Origin: Euryodendron excelsum
Lineage: Eukaryota > Streptophyta > Magnoliopsida > Ericales > Pentaphylacaceae
Assembly: GCA_033060915.1 (NCBI GenBank)
Contig: CM065379.1
Span: 28,512,318 to 28,576,317, forward strand
Length of the DNA: 64,000 bases
Direction of reading: 5' to 3'
Shown: positions 59,601-64,000 of the stretch, piece by piece
Position numbering within the stretch: the first letter of the stretch is position 1
Layout: each line of letters starts with the position of its first letter
Notes under the pieces: generated by a model
What the model saw: only the letters and a program-made list of their open reading frames with translations
Database searches by the model: none
What the model was told of the DNA's origin: nothing
Program-made: the position numbers and the translations under genes

Positions 59601-60097
59601 GTGAATAGGATCGACCATTTGTTAATTCAAGACTCTCATAGGAATCTAGGGTAGATTGACATGTAGGTACCGAAAGGGCGGGGTAGGGTGATAGCTTAGT
59701 GTGTCTTTCCTACACGTAACGAAACTCCGAACCTAGAATCACTGTTTTCAAAGACCAAAAGGAGTTATTTTTCAAAAAGGGCTAAATGTTTTCCAAAGGT
59801 TGCCAAACAACCTGTTTTCCTTAAAAACCCTCTCTTGAGGAGATGTTTTTCAAAATCATTTTTCAAAAACCCTAAGTGTAGTCTTCAGACTATTCTTAGT
59901 TTTTAGGTGACCTAACTCACCTTAATCAAGTTAGGTGGCGACTCCAAATCTTTTTCAAAAGCCCTTTATTTCAAATCAATTTTCAATTCAAACCTAGTCG
60001 CACTCATTCTTTTAGGAGGGTGAGTTCTAACGAGAGAGTACAGCATTTTTCCCGCTTGGGTGAGTATTCCTCGAGTGCGAAAAATCTAGGCGCGACA

Positions 60098-61421
60098 CAA
60101 GGGTGAGAAAGAAAGCTTTAAAGGACATGCCCTAAGATGGAGGGAGGCCACTGCACAAGTTAATCCCCCGCTGGAAGAGAAGGAGTATGTACAACTGTTC
60201 GTACATACTTTTCAAGGTATATACTATGAGAAGCTCTGCACAAGTGTGGGGAAAAGTTTCTCTGAGCTCATCATGCAAAGGGAGATGATAGAAAACGGCC
60301 TCAAGACAGGAAGAATTACAGACCCCTATGCCAAGACTGGAGAGAGCACCGCCAACATAGCCAAGAAAGTGGCTACTACAAAGGGAACGATCAGGAAGGA
60401 AAGTGAAGTGTCCACTATTCTACCCAGCCAACCACCCCAATACTGTGCCCCGCTACAATCACCCCTAGTCCTGCCCTTACCCACCTTGATCATACCCGTT
60501 CCAACCCCTAACTATGGGCCCGCTGGGGCATGACCCCACTTTAATAGACCTGCCAGACGCATCCGTACCTTCGACGCCTTAGCCTGCACCCAAACCGACG
60601 CTTACCATAGCCTTCTGAAGAACAACATCTTTAAGTGCATACCTGCTTGCCCGTTGCCAAGCCCTTTGCCCCCAACCTTTAATGCCGCTCTTACATGTGA
60701 ATATTATTCGGGTGGCCAGGGCCACGGCACCGAAAGCTGCTTCGCTCTCAAGCACAAAATCCAAGACTTGATCGACAATAAGACCATTGATCTGCAGTCG
60801 GTAAAACCTGCTCCTGCTCCCAATGTGATCACTAACCCTCTGCCAGATCACACCGTCAACATGATACTAGTAGAAATGGAAGGCGAGGGAGAGTTCAACG
60901 AGCTCAGAGCTGAAGGTTATGAGGAAAAATGGGAGGCCGATGAAAAAGATGACTGGGAGGAGGATCTCCCATTGTGCCCGATTTATCTCTATAACCCTGA
61001 TGAGGTGCCTGATGCTTCTGATTGGCCCATTGAGGAGCCAATGTTCTTGGAAGATGAGATTGCTGAGAACATGGCCGTTGATGGATAGGGTGCTGAGTTT
61101 CTGCATCCAAAGTATGCCGCGGTGGAACGTCACTTACTAGAAAACCCTTGGCCCACAACTGAGTACAACTATGAAGACATGGGTTGGGAGCTAGAGGAGT
61201 CAAGAGAGCAGACTAAGCCATTTGAGTTGGAAGGCGATAAACTAGTCACCCTGTTTACAGAAGAACCCACTGCAAAGAGCAAGAAGGAGGCTGACATCCG
61301 CGCCAACAACGTCGACATCTTTGGAACTCTAGGAGAATCCTTTGCCTGTCTCACCTTGGCCGAGGATCTGGGTCACAAATGGAGCATCGAGGATATAGGC
61401 ATTGTCCCAAGACCTTACTGA
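60098..61421 (+). pseudogene. gag: E1 gag, C-terminal part
   Basis: The gag frame resumes at 60103 in phase with 54207-54894. It includes a linker, then a zinc-knuckle-like CEYYSGGQGHGTESCFALKH, where the usual Cys-X2-His is Cys-X2-Tyr. KIQDLIDN and APNVITNPLPDH follow, as in Tat gag proteins. An unusual acidic tail ends at the stop 61419-61421. Two in-frame stops are present, TGA 60531-60533 and TAG 61086-61088. No PR, RT, RNase H or integrase follows: the next sequence resembles the spacer that comes after pol in other copies. E1 is therefore a gag-only element. Confidence 0.87.
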
Positions 61422-63381
61422 AAAAGGAGTCCCTTTAAAAGCGTATAAGAGGGGAGTGTTTTCACTCACTTTCTTTCTATCCCTTTTACTTCCTGCCTCT
61501 AAATTGATGTTTGTATTTTCTTAACTGCTCAAAAACTTTATACATATTTTATAAAAATGACGATAATAATTGAATGATAGTTCTTTTGTTCACTGCTGCT
61601 ATCTTATATGTCTCTCGTGATTGGTAACTACTTCCTCCGTAAGGGGCATGGTGTATCTTATGGAATGATTCGACTTAAGGAAATGATAGCATGAGTTAAC
61701 CACTCACCAAAAGATCAGCTTTCCAAAGAGAGAGATGATAAGGATTAGTGAGGATACTACCCAAAGGCGACACTTACAAGACACTGAAGCTAAGCGATGT
61801 GTGGTCAATCTATCAAAATGAAGAGGAGCCATCTTTCAATTCCTCACATATAAATAAAAGACTAAATAAATAAACAAATGTGCTCATATTCCCTTTGCTT
61901 AACCCTTAGTGCCATGTGGAAAGCGAAAAATTTTCCTTGTCAACCCCAATCCAAGACTGTCCTCCCCATACTGGGGCAAACAATAGTTGAGAACTCTAGG
62001 AATGGTGTCCACCTCTATCATGCTAGGATAGTGTCAGAAGCTCTATAGATCAAGAAATCTAATTCAAAGTGAAGAGAGGCCCTCATTGCATTTCCCATAC
62101 AGTCAAAGCAACCCCTTGCCAGACCCGTTGAGCCATCTATCCTTTTTCAAGAAAACCCCAACCTAGGGATCACCGCCTACATTGGGTAGATTGAACCGCT
62201 AAGAAAAATGTCTAAAAAGAGATGGAAGAATTATTCATTTCATAACAGAAAAGCAAGGACAAAGTGCAGGAAAAGAGTTGCCAATGGGCAAGAGGCCAAA
62301 AAAAAATCTATCTAAAGAAAGGCCTGAAGAAAACCATGATTGAGTCATCTTCAAAAGCATAATAAGAAGATCAAATGAGAAGGGAGTCAAGTTTCTCTCA
62401 AAAAGCATATGGAAAGGGTGAAAGAAAAGAGTCATTTTCACCTTGAGAAGTATATGGTCAAAAGCAAGAAAGAAGTTTAAAGGTGATCCTAGGTTATAAG
62501 GAAACCCGAGTAGAAACAATAGGTTCGAGCCTTTATCCTTTCTTGCAAAACCCCAAAATCATGGCCTACATTACAACCCTACTAAAGTCCACTCTGATTG
62601 AAAATGGATTGCTTGATCTAAATGAGCTAGACACGCTGCCAAAGCCAAAAAAAAAAAGGATGCTAACCCTGTTGAAAAATAGTCAAGGATAGTATGGATC
62701 TAAACCCTGTTAAAAACAACATTGAATTTGAGCCTACATATCCCATCGTTTCGAAGACCTAATAACCTAGCCTACATTACTGTCCTAAACAAAGTCTCCT
62801 CGGATTGAAATGAATGGCCGCTTATCACTCTGCCAAAGGTTAGGTAAGCTGTTGCTAAAACCCCGAGAGTCGAGAGTCTCAGCTCAATAACCATATACAC
62901 TAACCCTGAAACAGAGAATCAGACAGGGTCAAAAGGTTGAGAAAGGTTCAAAGTGCTATCATCTAACCAAGGTAGGGTTGAGCCAGAAGAGAGGCTAAAT
63001 CTCCGAAAAGGAGGGAGTTACCATCCCAAGAATTACAAGTTTAACAGCACCTTGTGTCATTCTATTAACATATTTCTAACATGTGCATATGTTTAAAAAA
63101 AAAAAAAAATTAGCATGGGCTTTGCACACATAGGATATAACTCCCTGTAAAAATAGAAGTCACCAACATCAACTCATATAATAGATACATAACATCATCA
63201 TCCATCACATGCATATGATCATATACTTAGCTGAAAAAATCCTATATGTCTTTGTCTATCCATGCATCTAAATACCATAAATATCTATTTTTGTACAAAA
63301 TATCAAAATAAAATTGTCTAACATAAATACATCTCAGGAATAGGGGCAAAAGAAGATTGGAGCCTCCACAAGGGGCATCTG
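61422..63381 (+). other. E1 spacer between gag and antisense ORF
   Basis: Non-coding. Around 62070-62150 it resembles the post-pol spacer of element B (3700-3800), including GAGAGGCCCTC and CATTTCC. Two diverged copies of a 195-200-bp segment with CCTACATTAC lie at about 62560 and 62770. There is an A run at 63093-63107. No pol remnant was seen. Confidence 0.65.
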
Positions 63382-64000
63382 TCACAGGTCAAAGTCGATG
63401 TAATCTAGATCGAAATCCCCAAAACCCAGCATCGGAGGAAGCGGATAACTACTCGAAGCACCACCATCCTGCAAGGAAGATAGAACCGAAATTAGCTATA
63501 TGAAAGCAGAACTAAACAATAGTAGAGTGAACAGAAGAAATAGAGAAAGAATAACGTACCCCTCTACCACCCATCTGAGATAACCGAGCCGTCAAGGAAG
63601 CTACCTCGGCTTGATACTAATCCCGCTCCATTTGGTACTGATCCCTCTAGTCTCTCACAACAGTAAACTCGGCCTTGGGCACATATCCTCCGACACGGCG
63701 CCACAAGTCAACCACCTCCTGGCCGATAGCGTACCCGCCGACCACTACCTTAAACCAAGTGAAGGCACCAACCGAATGAGCCCCAAAGTGTGCAGCGTAG
63801 TCTGTATCTGGGGGAAGTAGGAACTCGGCTCCCAGTTGACGCTCCTGATAAGGGTTAGGTACTCCCGCCACCAAGGCTCCAAATATATACTCCGACGAAG
63901 CTCCTGCTAATCGGAACTCCTCATGAAACTGCCGCCAATGTCGCTCTCTGAGATAGGACTCCCAAGTGTCATCACTGAGAAAAGCAGCCCTCGACAGGGC
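63382..64000 (-). pseudogene. E1 antisense gene, 3' end with 91-nt intron
   Basis: On the minus strand, an open frame enters from the window edge at 64000 and reads FGALVAGVPNPYQERQLGAE, LLPPDTDYAAHFGAHSVGAF, TWFKVVVGGYAIGQEVVDLW and VPKAEFTVVRD. Two in-frame TAG codons (63649-63647 and 63619-63617) interrupt a coiled-coil-like QYQMERD.YQAEVASLTARL. The exon ends at 63560 before GTACGT. An intron of 91 nt ends TTCCTTGCAG at 63469. The last exon (63468-63382) continues the frame in phase 0 to an acidic end, FDLDYIDFDL, and TGA. It does not resemble the antisense protein of element A. Function is not recognised. Confidence 0.7.

Larger units (their letters stand above)
54895..60097 (+). mobile_element. 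Solo LTR S3 inserted in gag, 5203 bp
   Basis: It starts TGTAAGCACC and ends GGCGCGACA, with perfect duplications CAAGG at 54890-54894 and 60098-60102. It lies in the gag coding frame. It holds the largest hairpin array (55126-55725), a promoter module with TATA at 56660-56667, a degenerate TTTCCTAAA array and a perfect CGGACTCTTGTCCG hairpin (59231-59244). No PBS follows, so it is a solo LTR. Confidence 0.95.

Noticed and set aside
60904..61203. Minus-strand frames opposite gag
   Set aside because: They are shadows of the gag C-terminal frame, which has clear zinc-knuckle homology on the plus strand.

Overview
The window is plant nuclear DNA made almost entirely of nested LTR retrotransposons. 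No host gene, rRNA, tRNA or CRISPR array was recognised. The dominant family is a very large Ty3/gypsy element of the Tat/Ogre type. It has LTRs of about 4.4-5.4 kb that start TGTAAGCACC and end GGCGCGACA, and a primer-binding site TGGCGACTCCACTGGGGAC two bases inside the LTR. Its PR, RT, RNase H and integrase are of Tat type, and an extra gene lies on the antisense strand between pol and the 3' LTR. Ogre-type elements of this size and a Sirevirus-like solo LTR suggest a large-genome angiosperm, probably a eudicot (inference).

Layout, left to right. 1-457 is the right end of another LTR. 458-17014 is element B (+ strand, left part missing): integrase split by a 2.2 kb Sirevirus-like solo LTR (554-2748), post-pol spacer, antisense ORF split by solo LTR S1 (4876-9684), antisense leader and polypurine tract, then the 3' LTR (12568-17014). 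B sits in an older LTR of the same family (right part 17015-19158). 19159-20522 is an unclassified repeat, and element E1 (+ strand, from 20523 to beyond the window) is inserted in it. The 5' LTR of E1 is split by solo LTR S2 (21095-47810). S2 is itself split by complete element A (25433-47025, minus strand, 21.6 kb, TSD GGTGC). E1 then continues with PBS (52636), leader, gag split by solo LTR S3 (54895-60097), a post-gag spacer and the 3' end of a different antisense gene (to 64000). Duplications of 5 bp were read for A (GGTGC), S2 (CTTTC), S3 (CAAGG) and the Sirevirus-like LTR (TCCTA); that of S1 is imperfect (GCAGT/GCCGT).

The most interesting pattern is that the two best-preserved internal regions are complementary. 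E1 has a long gag and no pol. A has PR-RT-RH-integrase and no gag. Both modules follow the same leader, at a similar splice-acceptor-like point, between related LTRs and the same PBS. This suggests a pair of elements that could complement each other. Element A also carries an antisense gene (31959-33638) that is open over 559 codons except for three TAG codons. It has a canonical 5' intron, an E2F-type site and the GGCGCC palindrome module also found at the LTR promoters. E1 carries a different antisense gene with a 91-nt intron. The LTRs hold arrays of a hairpin whose stem shows paired base changes, a C(UUCG)G-type hairpin, and a second copy of the first ten PBS bases in U5. All coding regions carry lesions, mostly TAG stops, so the copies seen are probably inactive.
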